Positions 8,508 to 18,247 of a stretch of 64,000 nucleotides of DNA are shown piece after piece; the stretch's first letter is position 1, and every line of letters starts with the position of its first letter. The notes below the pieces were generated by a model. That model worked only from the letters and a program-made list of their open reading frames with translations. It was not told where the DNA came from and made no database searches. This DNA comes from Lancefieldella rimae ATCC 49626 (GTDB lineage Bacteria; Actinomycetota; Coriobacteriia; Coriobacteriales; Atopobiaceae): the NCBI RefSeq assembly GCF_000174015.1, contig NZ_ACFE01000003.1, forward strand, positions 62,001 to 126,000. Reading direction: 5' to 3'. The position numbers were made by a program, and so were the translations under genes.

Positions 8508-9125
8508 ATGGCTGATAACGCTCCGGTTCAAGCCACCGGTACACGCAGTAAAAAGCTGAACACGAAAGATCTTATTTACGCCGGTGCGTTTTGTGCGCTC
8601 TACATCATTGTGATGCTCATTGTTGTCATGGGTTCCGGCATGATCCTTCCCATCCTGTACTTCATAGCACCCCTCACTGTCGGTACGGTAGCCGGCACGG
8701 TATATATGCTTTATGTCATGAAGATCCGCAAGTTTGGTGCCGCGCTCATCTTGGGCATCCTTTTTCTTTTGGCAACCGGGCATTTGACATGGTATTCGCT
8801 GACAGTGGTTATCGGTGCTTCACTTCTTGCCGAACTCATCATTTACCTTGGTAAATATACCTCAAAGAAAATGTATATGCTCTCTTATGTATTCTTTAAT
8901 CTCACCATGGCAGCACCGTTCTTGAGCTTCGTCTTCAATCTTCAAGACTCTCTTGAAATAACAAAAAGTTATTACGGAGAAGCCCGCGCTCAGGTATATG
9001 CAACTCTCTTTGGATCCGGTTTCTTTGTCTTTACCGTAGCACTCGCTCTCGCCGGCGGAATCATCGGTGCCCTTATCGCAAGTAGACTTGTGAAAAAGCA
9101 CTTTGCCAAGGCCGGGATCATTTAA
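8508..9125 (+). CDS. ECF transporter S component, MptD/Trep_Strep-like
   Basis: 205-residue membrane protein with about five to six hydrophobic helices after a polar N-terminus (1-25). It resembles the MptD/Trep_Strep group of putative ECF substrate-binding subunits. As an S component it would capture the substrate and dock to the T and A subunits encoded directly downstream (the next start follows the stop with no gap). The start has GGAGATCCC just upstream. The substrate is unknown; the IrtAB-like partners further down suggest an iron chelate or related small molecule, but nothing in the sequence fixes this. Confidence 0.75.
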   Translation: MADNAPVQATGTRSKKLNTKDLIYAGAFCALYIIVMLIVVMGSGMILPILYFIAPLTVGTVAGTVYMLYVMKIRKFGAALILGILFLLATGHLTWYSLTVVIGASLLAELIIYLGKYTSKKMYMLSYVFFNLTMAAPFLSFVFNLQDSLEITKSYYGEARAQVYATLFGSGFFVFTVALALAGGIIGALIASRLVKKHFAKAGII

Positions 9126-9878
9126 GTGGATTTTGAACTTTATGGAGACGACTCAGGGGCGCTCATTCGATTTGACCCGCGTACCAAATTGCTGGTCTTT
9201 TTTGTCAGCTGTCTCCTGAGTCTCTCCGTACACAGCACCCTTCCCATACTGACGCTCTGTACGTTACAGTGTGCCATGCTCGCTCTGAACGGCAAACGAT
9301 TCTTGGCAGCTAAATGCCTTGCAAGCTTGCTTGTTGTTCTGTTTATCCGTCACTGCATCGAAACATCAGAACGACAAGCTGCGGAAGCGGTAACTTCGCT
9401 GTGTATGGGACTTATCTCACTCTTCATATTCTTTTTTCCCATCTTCATCTCATTTATCCTGCTTGTGCGCACCACACGGGTGAGCCAGTTCCTTTCGGCT
9501 TTTCAGGCCATGCATCTTCCCATGACCATCGTTATTCCTTTGGCCGTCATGTTCCGTTTTATTCCGACCGTACAAGACGAATGGAACGGCGTTCGCAAAG
9601 CAATGGCATTCCGCGGCATTTCCATGACCCCGGGAGCCATTCTTCGCCACCCATTCCAAACCATCGAATACATTCTCGTTCCACTGCTCTTCTCTTCCGT
9701 CGGCGTTATGGAAGAGCTGGCAGCAGCTTCACTGGCCCGTGGAATGGACAGTGAACAAGCGCGCACCTCATTTGAAGAAGTGAAGCTTCGCGGTGCGGAC
9801 TTCATCGCGATTACCTTTTTCCTTGCTGCCGCCACCGTGATGCTTTACTTCAGGACGATGAGATTGGCAGTCCTATGA
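9126..9878 (+). CDS. ECF transporter T component (EcfT/CbiQ-like)
   Basis: 250-residue energy-coupling transmembrane protein starting with GTG directly after the stop of the S-component gene. The N-terminus FDPRTKLLVFFVSCLL is the classic CbiQ/EcfT opening. The coupling-helix Ala-Arg-Gly motif appears as SLARGMDSEQART near residue 205, the region that contacts the ATPases. The last 4 bases overlap the ATPase fusion gene (ATGA type), implying tight co-translation and fixed stoichiometry. Confidence 0.85.
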   Translation: MDFELYGDDSGALIRFDPRTKLLVFFVSCLLSLSVHSTLPILTLCTLQCAMLALNGKRFLAAKCLASLLVVLFIRHCIETSERQAAEAVTSLCMGLISLFIFFFPIFISFILLVRTTRVSQFLSAFQAMHLPMTIVIPLAVMFRFIPTVQDEWNGVRKAMAFRGISMTPGAILRHPFQTIEYILVPLLFSSVGVMEELAAASLARGMDSEQARTSFEEVKLRGADFIAITFFLAAATVMLYFRTMRLAVL

Positions 9879-12800
9879 TTCGTTTCGAAGACGCAAGCTT
9901 TCACTATGACGCTGAAAACGGCACCGGCGATGGTGTTGATCACATTGATCTTGAAATAGCTGACGGAATGTTCACCGTACTTGTCGGTGAATCCGGCTGC
10001 GGTAAGACAACCCTTACACGACTGATAAACGGCTTGGCTCCTAATTTTTATGAGGGAGAAATGGAGGGTGTCGTCTATGTGGACGACCTCTGCACCACCA
10101 CTGCGGCGCTTCACGACACGGCCGCGCACATCGGTAGTGTCTTCCAAAATCCCAAAAGCCAGTTTTTTAACGTAGACACCACCGGCGAGCTGGTATTTGG
10201 TTGCGAGAATCAAGCACTACCGCGTGAAGAGATACGCCGCAGACTCAATAAAACCTGCGCCGACATGCAGCTTGACGCGCTTATGAACCGCAATATCTTT
10301 GAGCTTTCCGGTGGCGAGAAGCAGCAGATCGCCTGTGGTTCAGTCTATGCATCCGAGCCTCGCGTATACGTCATGGACGAGCCGTCATCTAATCTTGACA
10401 AGAAAGCGATACGCCGTCTGCACGACATCTTGGCAAAGATGAAAAAAGAGGGTAAGACCATTGTTTTGTCTGAGCATCGTCTTCACTACCTTATGGATCT
10501 CGCCGATCAGTTCGTCTACGTCAAGGACGGCCATATAGAGAAGATCTTCTCGTCCCAAGAGATGCGTTCGCTTAATGATATGCAGCTGTCAGAACTGGGC
10601 CTGCGCTGTACCGACTTACGCAATCTAAACAAAGACAAACCTGAAGGATGCCAAACCATCGATGCACCGACTCCTGGCACTCCAACGGAACAATATCCGA
10701 CACTTGAAGCGGTCGATCTTACCTGTAGTCGAGGCAACTCGCGTATCCTTGACGTAGATCGTATTGCATTTCCACGGCATAGCGTTATTGCCGTCATAGG
10801 GGACAACGGATGTGGCAAGAGTACTTTGGCCGAATCGCTGTGCGGCATCATTCCCTCCGACGGTTCGGTGGCATTTGCCGGCGCTTTCAAAACCGCACGG
10901 GAGCGCTCCAAGAAAAGCTTCATGGTAATGCAGGACGTCAATCGTCAACTATTTGCAGAGGATGTAGCTGAAGAAGTCAGTCTGAATGCCTCGGTCTCGG
11001 AAGAAGAGATTGACCACATTCTTGCTGGTCTGGGACTCCTGGAATACAAAGGCCGCCACCCCGCATCGCTTTCAGGCGGACAAAAGCAACGCGTAGCCAT
11101 TGCTTCAGCACTCTGTGCCGGTAAGGAGATCTTATTTTACGATGAGCCTACGAGCGGCCTTGACCGTCGAGGCATGGAGCGTTTTGGCTCTCTCCTTCAG
11201 AGCATGCGCAACGAAGTGCAGTGCTCAATCATCATCACGCACGATCCTGAGCTGATCATGCAGTGCTGTACTCATATACTGCATGTACGTGACGGACGTG
11301 CCGTAGCGTTTTATCCGCTTGACAACGAAGGAATTGTGCGTGTACGGGCTTACTTCCTTTCACCAAGTGATACAAACAGCAGCAAAAAACGGGATCGTTC
11401 CGGAGCGATCGGCAAGATTTTGCGCTATGCAGGAGAACACAAAACGACTATCGCTGTGGCAGTGCTCCTGATGATCATCGGGGCAATAGCCAGCATCACA
11501 CCGTACCTGTTCATTTACGATCTTATTAGCTCGGCACTTGTCGGTAAAAACGTCACGTTTCTGTCTGCCGTTCCCGCCGTTATCGCAGTAGCCCTCTGCG
11601 AACTCGTGCATGCCGTAAGCTATACGGCAGGCCTGGTGCTTTCCCACAAAGCCGCCTTCGAAACGTTGGAAAACCTGAAAAAGTTCCTGCAAGAACGCTT
11701 GGAAACACAACCCGTTGGCTCTGTCAAAGACTTGGGCACGGGAGCAATAAAGAAACTGTTTACCGACGATATCGAGTCAATCGAGCTGTTACTGGCACAT
11801 ATGATCCCCGAGGGCATATCCAATCTTGCCGTTATCGCCGTTGTGCTTTTGACCATTGTTGCCCTTGATTGGCAAATGGCACTGTGCACTATCATCGTAT
11901 TGATACTCGGAGTCATCGTATCTCAACAAATGTACAGCATAGGCATTGATAAGATGGGCAGTTATTTTGCCGCAACCAAACGCCTAAATAACACGATCAT
12001 CGAATATGTAAACGGCATGGAGGTCGTACGCATATTTAATCGACAAAAGGATTCCGGTGAGAAGTTCGAGCATGCCGTAGCGAGCTACCGAGACCAAGCA
12101 CTGGGCTGGTACAAGATTTGCTGGCCTTGGATGGCACTGTACAGCAGCCTGTTTTCAAACATCATGTTGTATTCGTTACCATTTGGAATCTTGTCAGTAC
12201 TTCTCGGCCAGATAACCGTCCCTCAGTGTGTGCTGGTACTCTGCTTGAGCTTTGGTATAGGGCCACTGCTTTTACACTGCATGACATTCATCGGCGCTAT
12301 TCCCCAGGTGAACTTCAAGATTCAAGCGCTTGAAAAAGCGCTTGACCAGACGCCACTCCAAACCGGAAACGAAAGTTTTTCAGGCAACGGACATACCGTG
12401 ATATTTGAAGATGTCCGTTTTTCCTACCATGATAACGAAGTTCTCAAAGGCATCTCGTTTACCGCTTCGGAAGGACATATGACAGCCCTTGTGGGAGAAA
12501 GTGGAAGCGGTAAAAGCACGATTGCGCGTCTCTTAGTTTACCACTACGACCCCACAAGTGGAAGCATTTCCATTGGAGGCCAACATATCGATGATATGGA
12601 ATTGCAATCCTTGAACGACCAAATATCCTACGTATCCCAGGATCTTTTCCTTTTTGACAGAAGCATTCTGGAAAATATTCGCGTTGGCCGTCCAAGTGCA
12701 ACCGATATGGAAGTATATGAAGCTGCCAAGCGGGCGCAGTGTGATGAATTTATCAAAGATCTTGAGAACGGCTACGAAACCAATGTGGGCACTGCAGGCA

Positions 12801-13171
12801 ATCGCCTGTCAGGCGGTCAGCGTCAGCGCATATCATTTGCACGCGCAATTCTAAAGGATGCACCTATCGTCGTACTTGACGAGGCTACGGCCTTTGTTGA
12901 TCCCGAAAATGAACAAAAGATGAACCGTGCCATTCATGAGATTATTGACGGCAAAACGGTCATTGTCATTGCCCATAAGCTCCGCTCCATCGCAGGTGCC
13001 GACAAGATCATCATGCTACAGCAAGGTCGGATCCTTGCCGAAGGGACACAAGACGAGCTTATTGCATCTTGTCCTGAATATCATGCTTTGTGGGACGCCT
13101 CCGAGAAACTATCCGGTTGGACGCTTAAAGATAAAGCGCTTGAAGGCAGTCGCAAGGAGGCTCCATGCTAG
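9875..13171 (+). CDS. Fused ECF double ATPase and ABC exporter half (three nucleotide-binding domains)
   Basis: A 1,098-residue fusion. Residues 1-480 carry two ECF-type ATPase domains: Walker A GESGCGKTT (38-46) with LSGGEKQQ (about 144) and DEPSSNLD, then GDNGCGKST (about 308) with LSGGQKQR (about 400) and DEPTSGLD. After a linker, residues 515-800 form a type IV exporter membrane domain. A third ATPase domain follows, with GESGSGKST (about 872), LSGGQRQR (about 979) and DEATAFVD. In mpt-like clusters the double ATPase and the IrtA-like half are usually separate genes, so this is a gene fusion. The frame is continuous with no internal stop. It overlaps the genes on both sides and probably serves both the ECF module and the exporter heterodimer. 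Confidence 0.88.
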   Translation: MIRFEDASFHYDAENGTGDGVDHIDLEIADGMFTVLVGESGCGKTTLTRLINGLAPNFYEGEMEGVVYVDDLCTTTAALHDTAAHIGSVFQNPKSQFFNVDTTGELVFGCENQALPREEIRRRLNKTCADMQLDALMNRNIFELSGGEKQQIACGSVYASEPRVYVMDEPSSNLDKKAIRRLHDILAKMKKEGKTIVLSEHRLHYLMDLADQFVYVKDGHIEKIFSSQEMRSLNDMQLSELGLRCTDLRNLNKDKPEGCQTIDAPTPGTPTEQYPTLEAVDLTCSRGNSRILDVDRIAFPRHSVIAVIGDNGCGKSTLAESLCGIIPSDGSVAFAGAFKTARERSKKSFMVMQDVNRQLFAEDVAEEVSLNASVSEEEIDHILAGLGLLEYKGRHPASLSGGQKQRVAIASALCAGKEILFYDEPTSGLDRRGMERFGSLLQSMRNEVQCSIIITHDPELIMQCCTHILHVRDGRAVAFYPLDNEGIVRVRAYFLSPSDTNSSKKRDRSGAIGKILRYAGEHKTTIAVAVLLMIIGAIASITPYLFIYDLISSALVGKNVTFLSAVPAVIAVALCELVHAVSYTAGLVLSHKAAFETLENLKKFLQERLETQPVGSVKDLGTGAIKKLFTDDIESIELLLAHMIPEGISNLAVIAVVLLTIVALDWQMALCTIIVLILGVIVSQQMYSIGIDKMGSYFAATKRLNNTIIEYVNGMEVVRIFNRQKDSGEKFEHAVASYRDQALGWYKICWPWMALYSSLFSNIMLYSLPFGILSVLLGQITVPQCVLVLCLSFGIGPLLLHCMTFIGAIPQVNFKIQALEKALDQTPLQTGNESFSGNGHTVIFEDVRFSYHDNEVLKGISFTASEGHMTALVGESGSGKSTIARLLVYHYDPTSGSISIGGQHIDDMELQSLNDQISYVSQDLFLFDRSILENIRVGRPSATDMEVYEAAKRAQCDEFIKDLENGYETNVGTAGNRLSGGQRQRISFARAILKDAPIVVLDEATAFVDPENEQKMNRAIHEIIDGKTVIVIAHKLRSIAGADKIIMLQQGRILAEGTQDELIASCPEYHALWDASEKLSGWTLKDKALEGSRKEAPC

Positions 13172-15024
13172 GTCTTGTTCATCGCATCCTTCGCTTCTCA
13201 GGCTCCTATGCGCGACACATCAGGCTTGCCTACCTCTTTACATTTCTACGGGCTTTCTGCATCAATATGCCACTTATGCTGGCTGTTTATGCGCTGAATC
13301 TCTTGCTTGCCGATGAGACTACACCTTTGACTTGCTGCCTGTTAGCAGCAGGTATGGTGGTGCTTTTGGTAGCACAATCCGTCTTTCAATACCTTACCGA
13401 CCGTCTGCAATCGGGCACAGGCTACGAAATCTTTGCCGATAAGCGTGCAGAACTCGGGAGACATCTGCGTCGCCTTCCCATGGGGTTTTTCACCGCCGGC
13501 AACATCGGACGTATCAGTTCCATCCTCTCGGCTGACATGGTCTATATCGAAGAACAGAGCATGTCGATAGTTGCAAACGTTGTCAGCGACGTGTTTGCCC
13601 AGACGATCCTTACAGGCTTCCTTTTTATCATGAGCCCTCTTATCGGGGCAGTTGTACTGGCGGTTGAACTTCTCGCCATTTTGATAGCTCAGCCCATGCT
13701 TGCCCAAGCTCGGCGTAATTCGGATATCCGGCAGCAGACGATTGAACAGCTAACCGACGCTGTACTTGAATATACGGAAGGCCTTGCGGTTGTCAAAAGC
13801 TACAATCTGACTGGAAAAAGTGCTCATGACCTGCGTAATAGCTTCACAACCATGAAAGATGCCAGCTTTCGCTTTGCCTGCGAACAATCTCCCTATGAAG
13901 CCGCACTCATGGCGATATATGGGCTGGGATCCGCAGCGGTACTTGCCTTGAGCGTCTGGCAATTTGAACAGGGCGCTATGGCGCTTGGTACCTTCATCGG
14001 CATCGTACTGTTTTTATTTCAACTCTTTGGTCCGCTGAAAGATCTCTATCAGCAGAGCACTCGCCTCACCATCATGGAAAGCGCTCTTGACCGCATAGAA
14101 AAACTGTTTGCCCAAAAAGAGCTGGACGATAACGGTCAAACAATCCTTCCAGCTTCAAAGGACATTTCTCTCGCTTCAGATACGACTCCAGAGAGCACCT
14201 CACCTGTTTTAGGTACAGTTCAACACGAGATCGAATTTTCGCATGTCTCGTTTTCCTACGGCGAGAAAAACGTTCTCAATGATATCTGTCTGACAGCTGA
14301 CCGTGGACAGATGGTAGCTTTAGTCGGACAATCCGGCAGCGGCAAGACCACGTTAACGAATCTGCTTGCACGTTTTTGGGATGTTTCCAAAGGGAGCGTG
14401 CTCATACGCGGAATTGATGTGCGACAGATTCCTTTGTCGTCACTTATGGAACAGATCAGCATGGTATTTCAAAACGTTTATCTGTTCCAAGATACTGCAT
14501 ATAACAACATCGCCATGGGCAAGCCCGGCGCCACACGCAAAGAAGTGTATGAAGCGGCCAAAAAAGCATGCTGCTACGATTTCATCATGCAGATGCCCTA
14601 TGGTTTTGACACCATGATCGGCGAAGGCGGCGCCACCCTTTCGGGTGGAGAAGCTCAGCGTATCTCTATTGCCCGAGCAATCCTCAAAGATGCTCCCATT
14701 ATCATACTTGATGAAGCAACAGCTAGCATCGATGCCGATAACGAGCGTCATATTCAACAGGCTATGACGGAGCTGTGCCGCAACAAAACAACCTTGGTAA
14801 TTGCTCACAAACTGCCTACTATTCGGAACGCCGATAAGATCGCAGTGATTGGAGAGGGAACCATACTTGAATGCGGGTCACACGCCGAATTACTGGCGCA
14901 AGGAGGCATTTATCGGCGCATGATAGAAGCAAGCGAGAAAGCCGGTGGATGGAACACACCCTTTCAGCAGCCTCTAATGCGACCTTTGCCCCAAGAAGGA
15001 TCAACACAAGGAGACCCACGATGA
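13165..15024 (+). CDS. ABC transporter half with fused membrane and ATPase domains (IrtB/MptB-like)
   Basis: 619 residues: six-helix membrane domain (about 1-320) followed by an ATPase with Walker A GQSGSGKTT (about 388), LSGGEAQR (about 492) and DEATASID with an intact catalytic Glu. It overlaps the fusion gene by 7 bases and the small membrane gene by 4. It is the natural heterodimer partner of the exporter half at the C-terminus of the fusion. The IrtAB-like fold can import siderophores despite its exporter topology; direction and cargo are undetermined here. Confidence 0.88.
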   Translation: MLGLVHRILRFSGSYARHIRLAYLFTFLRAFCINMPLMLAVYALNLLLADETTPLTCCLLAAGMVVLLVAQSVFQYLTDRLQSGTGYEIFADKRAELGRHLRRLPMGFFTAGNIGRISSILSADMVYIEEQSMSIVANVVSDVFAQTILTGFLFIMSPLIGAVVLAVELLAILIAQPMLAQARRNSDIRQQTIEQLTDAVLEYTEGLAVVKSYNLTGKSAHDLRNSFTTMKDASFRFACEQSPYEAALMAIYGLGSAAVLALSVWQFEQGAMALGTFIGIVLFLFQLFGPLKDLYQQSTRLTIMESALDRIEKLFAQKELDDNGQTILPASKDISLASDTTPESTSPVLGTVQHEIEFSHVSFSYGEKNVLNDICLTADRGQMVALVGQSGSGKTTLTNLLARFWDVSKGSVLIRGIDVRQIPLSSLMEQISMVFQNVYLFQDTAYNNIAMGKPGATRKEVYEAAKKACCYDFIMQMPYGFDTMIGEGGATLSGGEAQRISIARAILKDAPIIILDEATASIDADNERHIQQAMTELCRNKTTLVIAHKLPTIRNADKIAVIGEGTILECGSHAELLAQGGIYRRMIEASEKAGGWNTPFQQPLMRPLPQEGSTQGDPR

Positions 15025-15209
15025 GCAAGACTTCCCAGAAAATGCTTGGTTTATGTGCGATCATCGTAAGCGTCTTTTTGCTGATAGGTGGTCTTTATCT
15101 GCCCTCCGATTTTATAGCAGAGCCACTGCAGGGCATACTGACTTTCGCAGGCGTCGTTCTTTTAATCGGCGGAAACGTAATCATGGTCGTTGCACATAGT
15201 GGGAGCTAG
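15021..15209 (+). CDS. Small two-helix membrane protein at the end of the Mpt-like operon
   Basis: 62 residues from the ATG at 15021, which overlaps the stop of the upstream ABC gene (ATGA) and has AAGGAG at good spacing. The two hydrophobic segments (about 9-25 and 38-57) are separated by a short polar turn. An apparently longer reading starting inside the ABC gene is rejected. No family is recognised. Its position suggests an accessory or stabilising subunit of the transporter. Confidence 0.65.
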   Translation: MSKTSQKMLGLCAIIVSVFLLIGGLYLPSDFIAEPLQGILTFAGVVLLIGGNVIMVVAHSGS

Positions 15210-15389
15210 GCAACACGTGCGCATGTCGTAATGGTATGTCGTAACGACACATTTTATGCTGTTGTTGAGATCTTTGCTGTTGTTGAAACGCCGCTACGCC
15301 AGCCTCGGCTTAGGTTTACTTGACGCAGACAAGTCTCCAGCGGATGCTTACGTGGCGTATTTTCGGTAGATATAAGCTGGCTTACACAG

Positions 15390-15547
15390 ACCTGTGATGC
15401 AGTTTTGCCGAGCTGTGAGGTACTTTTTTGTGGCGAGAAGAGCGATTTTCTCGCTATATGTACATCACAGCCCCAGCTTTTGAAGCAGAAAGGTGCATCA
15501 CAGGTCGCAAGAAGTACATCACAGCTTTTAGGACCTACCTCACAGGT
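15390..15547. repeat. Six copies of a TRCMTCACAG decamer, mostly at 21-bp spacing
   Basis: The 357-base convergent gap between the Mpt-like operon and the GH2 gene holds no convincing gene. It carries the decamer inverted at 15392 and 15413 (21 bp apart) and direct at 15461, 15494, 15515 and 15536 (33, 21 and 21 bp apart). ACCTGTGATGCA (15390) and TGCATCACAGGT (15494) are exact inverse copies, so the two groups form a large inverted repeat. A GGCGAGAAG motif lies at 15432. Two-helical-turn phasing suggests protein binding or strong secondary structure. Confidence 0.7.
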
Positions 15548-15566
15548 CGGCAGGCCGGCTAACCAA

Positions 15567-17519
15567 TCAGCCAGTAGATCGGCCAAGCTTATTGACTTTT
15601 CGATCGTAGGTGAGAAGACCGTTCACTTCTTCTTCAACGTCGGAAAGCTGCGTGTAGATATAGCCGGAAAGTCCTTCTTCCTGCAAAGCTTCCGCCTTTG
15701 CAAGTTCTTGCTTAACCGCAGCGCACCAATCGTTGGCAGTGGCAAAATTACCATAGCCGTACGCATGGTCAAGCGATGTATGCTCCGGCACCATCTGCGC
15801 CAGCCCGCCAAACTCTGAGATTATGACGGCACGTTGTTCTACACCTTCTCTACGGCGATTCGCCTGCGCCTTACATATATCACGCCAACCCGCACAAAGC
15901 GGACGAAAGTAATTATGAATGCTGATAAAGTCCCCACAACCTTGATCATACCAACCGCTTGTGGCGTCGATTGGCCGCATTGCGTCAAGCTTGCGAACGG
16001 CTTTCACCGCTATTTGCGCGTCGAACTGGCCCCAGCCTTCGTTAAAGAGCGTCCAAAACCCAACTGATGGATGTCCGTCGAGAAGTTCGACCATGCTTCG
16101 GCACGTCTCAATCCATTCTCGCTTGTAATTCTCGTCACTTGCCGCCAACGCTCTGTGATGGCGGGGTGTCGTGTCTTGAAAATGACGCCACGTAAAACTG
16201 AAGAGCGTCGGTTTTTGACTGGTATGCCAAGAACTGTAGGCATCTCCGCCCGAAACGCAATCCTGCCACACCAGCATACCGAGCCGGTCGCAATGATAAT
16301 ACCAGCGTTCACTTTCAATTTTGATATGTTTGCGCAGCGTATTGAAGCCAGCCGCGCGCATAGTCTCTATGTCATATATCAGCGCTTCATCGGATGGCGC
16401 CGTCATAAGACCGTCAGGCCAATACCCCTGGTCAAGTACTCCACGCACAAAGAAAGGAGCCCCGTTCAGATGGACTCTGGCGATTCCCTCGGCATCAGGC
16501 GCCACTTCGACCGTGCGAAACGCGCAGTAGCTCTGCACAACGTCTACCACCGCATCTCCCGACCGCAGCATCGCCGTCACTGCGTACAGATACGGGTCTT
16601 CAGGCGACCAAAGGCGCGGAGAATTCACGTGTAACTCAGCACAAGTCTCCCCTGTCTTCCCCACCGGTAGTGTGGCGTGCAATACTTCCTGTTTCTGAGC
16701 ATCCAAAACCGTCACTTCAAGCGCAAGAGAATTCGTAAGCGAATCGGTGCGCAGCTCGTTTCCTAACCCAAAGGCATCTCTCAGCCCAAAGGTACTTCTC
16801 GCCCGTACTTGAAGGATTCCGTGCATATCGCCCTTCAGGGTCAGCGACTCAAGATGCGTCTCCGGAACCACCTCACACCAAACGCTCTGCCAAATGCCGC
16901 TCTGCGCGGTATACCAAATATCGCCACGCGAGAGCGTTTGCTTGCCGCGCAGCTGTACTCCAGCATCGCTGGGGTCATAGACGCAAACGGCTATCTCCGT
17001 TTTCTTTGACATGCCGAGAAAATCGGTGATGTCGAAAGAAAACGGTAAGTAACCCCCTGTATGTGTTCCGGCAAGCTGTCCGTTGACAAAGCATGCGCAC
17101 ATCCAGTCAACCGCTTCAAAATGCAAAATAAATCTCTGTTGCAACGACAATTCCGGCAATTCAACCAAACGTCGATACCAGAGGAGTTCATTGGGATGCA
17201 AAGTACGGTTAACACCGGAAAGAGACGCTTCGGGCGAGAAGGGCGCGGTGATCTTGCCGTCCCACCGCAAAGGTATTCGCGCCTGCATAAGAGCTTCCCT
17301 AAGGACCTTCGTGTCGGACATTCCGCTCAAGGGAACGATCGCATAGTCCCACATACCGTTCAGCGACAAAACGTTATCCCGCCGCATGCGCGGACGCGGA
17401 TGCTCGGAAAGAACGTCCGAGGGATCAGACTCTTCTCCCCATACGGTCGTGAGAGAATTGAGATTTTCAGCTTTGTGCTTCTGCGGCGCGCTGGCAAGAA
17501 CCCGTCGGATATCTAGCAT
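15567..17519 (-). CDS. Glycoside hydrolase family 2 (beta-galactosidase/beta-glucuronidase-like)
   Basis: 650-residue retaining exo-beta-glycosidase without a signal peptide, so probably cytoplasmic. The order is a sugar-binding jelly roll (about 40-200), an Ig-like domain (about 210-320) and a TIM barrel (from about 330). The predicted acid/base is Glu494 in LFNEGWG and the nucleophile is Glu569 in VIISEFGG. It is shorter than LacZ (about 1,020) and near the size of compact GH2 enzymes. GGAGG is at good spacing before the ATG. It stands alone, convergent with the transport operon and divergent from the GNAT gene. The sugar released cannot be fixed from sequence. Confidence 0.9.
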   Translation of the reverse strand: MLDIRRVLASAPQKHKAENLNSLTTVWGEESDPSDVLSEHPRPRMRRDNVLSLNGMWDYAIVPLSGMSDTKVLREALMQARIPLRWDGKITAPFSPEASLSGVNRTLHPNELLWYRRLVELPELSLQQRFILHFEAVDWMCACFVNGQLAGTHTGGYLPFSFDITDFLGMSKKTEIAVCVYDPSDAGVQLRGKQTLSRGDIWYTAQSGIWQSVWCEVVPETHLESLTLKGDMHGILQVRARSTFGLRDAFGLGNELRTDSLTNSLALEVTVLDAQKQEVLHATLPVGKTGETCAELHVNSPRLWSPEDPYLYAVTAMLRSGDAVVDVVQSYCAFRTVEVAPDAEGIARVHLNGAPFFVRGVLDQGYWPDGLMTAPSDEALIYDIETMRAAGFNTLRKHIKIESERWYYHCDRLGMLVWQDCVSGGDAYSSWHTSQKPTLFSFTWRHFQDTTPRHHRALAASDENYKREWIETCRSMVELLDGHPSVGFWTLFNEGWGQFDAQIAVKAVRKLDAMRPIDATSGWYDQGCGDFISIHNYFRPLCAGWRDICKAQANRRREGVEQRAVIISEFGGLAQMVPEHTSLDHAYGYGNFATANDWCAAVKQELAKAEALQEEGLSGYIYTQLSDVEEEVNGLLTYDRKVNKLGRSTG

Positions 17520-17681
17520 CAGACCTCCGCTTCTTTTACGGCAACGATCTCTTGAGCTCTTTTGAGCTCTCTTGGGCTCTTCGTAGTGTACCAGCAGTAT
17601 ACTGACAACGAAGCTGATACGGATACTTCTCTGAAAATATATACCAAAGAAGGCAGAGTATATGGATGTGAAGAAACCATC

Positions 17682-18203
17682 ATGAATATCACTAAAGCAA
17701 AGACATCAGACGTAAAGAATATCATGACATTTTATGACTCACTGATAACCACCATGAGTCAGGATCCTTATCGCCCAAAATGGATACAGGGAGTGTATCC
17801 CTCACTTGATGATATCAAGCGATACTGCGGCAACGAAGAATGCTACCTTGCTGTCAGGGAAGAGAAAATCATTGGATCCGTGATGATAGTGCATGACAGC
17901 GACGAAAATCATACACAGATCGCATGGAACGTTTCTGCCCCTAAAAATGAAATAACAACGTTGCATTTACTTGCTGTCGATCCAAAACTCCAAGGCAGAA
18001 GCATTGGTTTTAAGCTCATGAAATTTGCAGAAAACCTTTGCCGAGACAGAGGCGACAAGGTTATCCGACTTGATGCGCTTCCGGAAAACGTTCCCGGAAA
18101 TAAGCTCTATCGAAAATGCGGCTATCATCTTGTTTCAAAGGAAACTCGTTTTTACGAAAGTGCAGGCTATATTGACTTCAACCTCTATGAACTTGCCTTA
18201 TAG
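17682..18203 (+). CDS. GNAT-family N-acetyltransferase
   Basis: 173 residues from the ATG at 17682, where the family N-terminus (MNITKAKTSDVKNIMTFY) begins; a frame extension to 17562 has no family match and poor initiation context. The acetyl-CoA-binding segment is LLAVDPKLQGRSIGFKLM (about 88-105), a slightly modified Q/RxxGxG/A loop with SIG, followed by GNKLYRKCGYH in the C-terminal beta-alpha unit. The acceptor is unknown. It is divergent from GH2; three imperfect TTGAGCTC-like repeats lie in the intervening gap near 17551-17580. Confidence 0.8.
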   Translation: MNITKAKTSDVKNIMTFYDSLITTMSQDPYRPKWIQGVYPSLDDIKRYCGNEECYLAVREEKIIGSVMIVHDSDENHTQIAWNVSAPKNEITTLHLLAVDPKLQGRSIGFKLMKFAENLCRDRGDKVIRLDALPENVPGNKLYRKCGYHLVSKETRFYESAGYIDFNLYELAL

Positions 18204-18247
18204 CGCTGCCTATCTTGACAATATTGCCTAGAGCTGCCAGAAATGCG

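Noticed and set aside
15254..15586. Minus-strand 110-codon open frame with repeating Cys-Asp-Val-like heptads
   Set aside because: The repeats arise from the 21-bp decamer array; there is no ribosome site and it overlaps the GH2 end.
17551..17580. Three TTGAGCTC-like repeats as an operator
   Set aside because: They are short, imperfect and low in information; no symmetry or promoter relation is clear.
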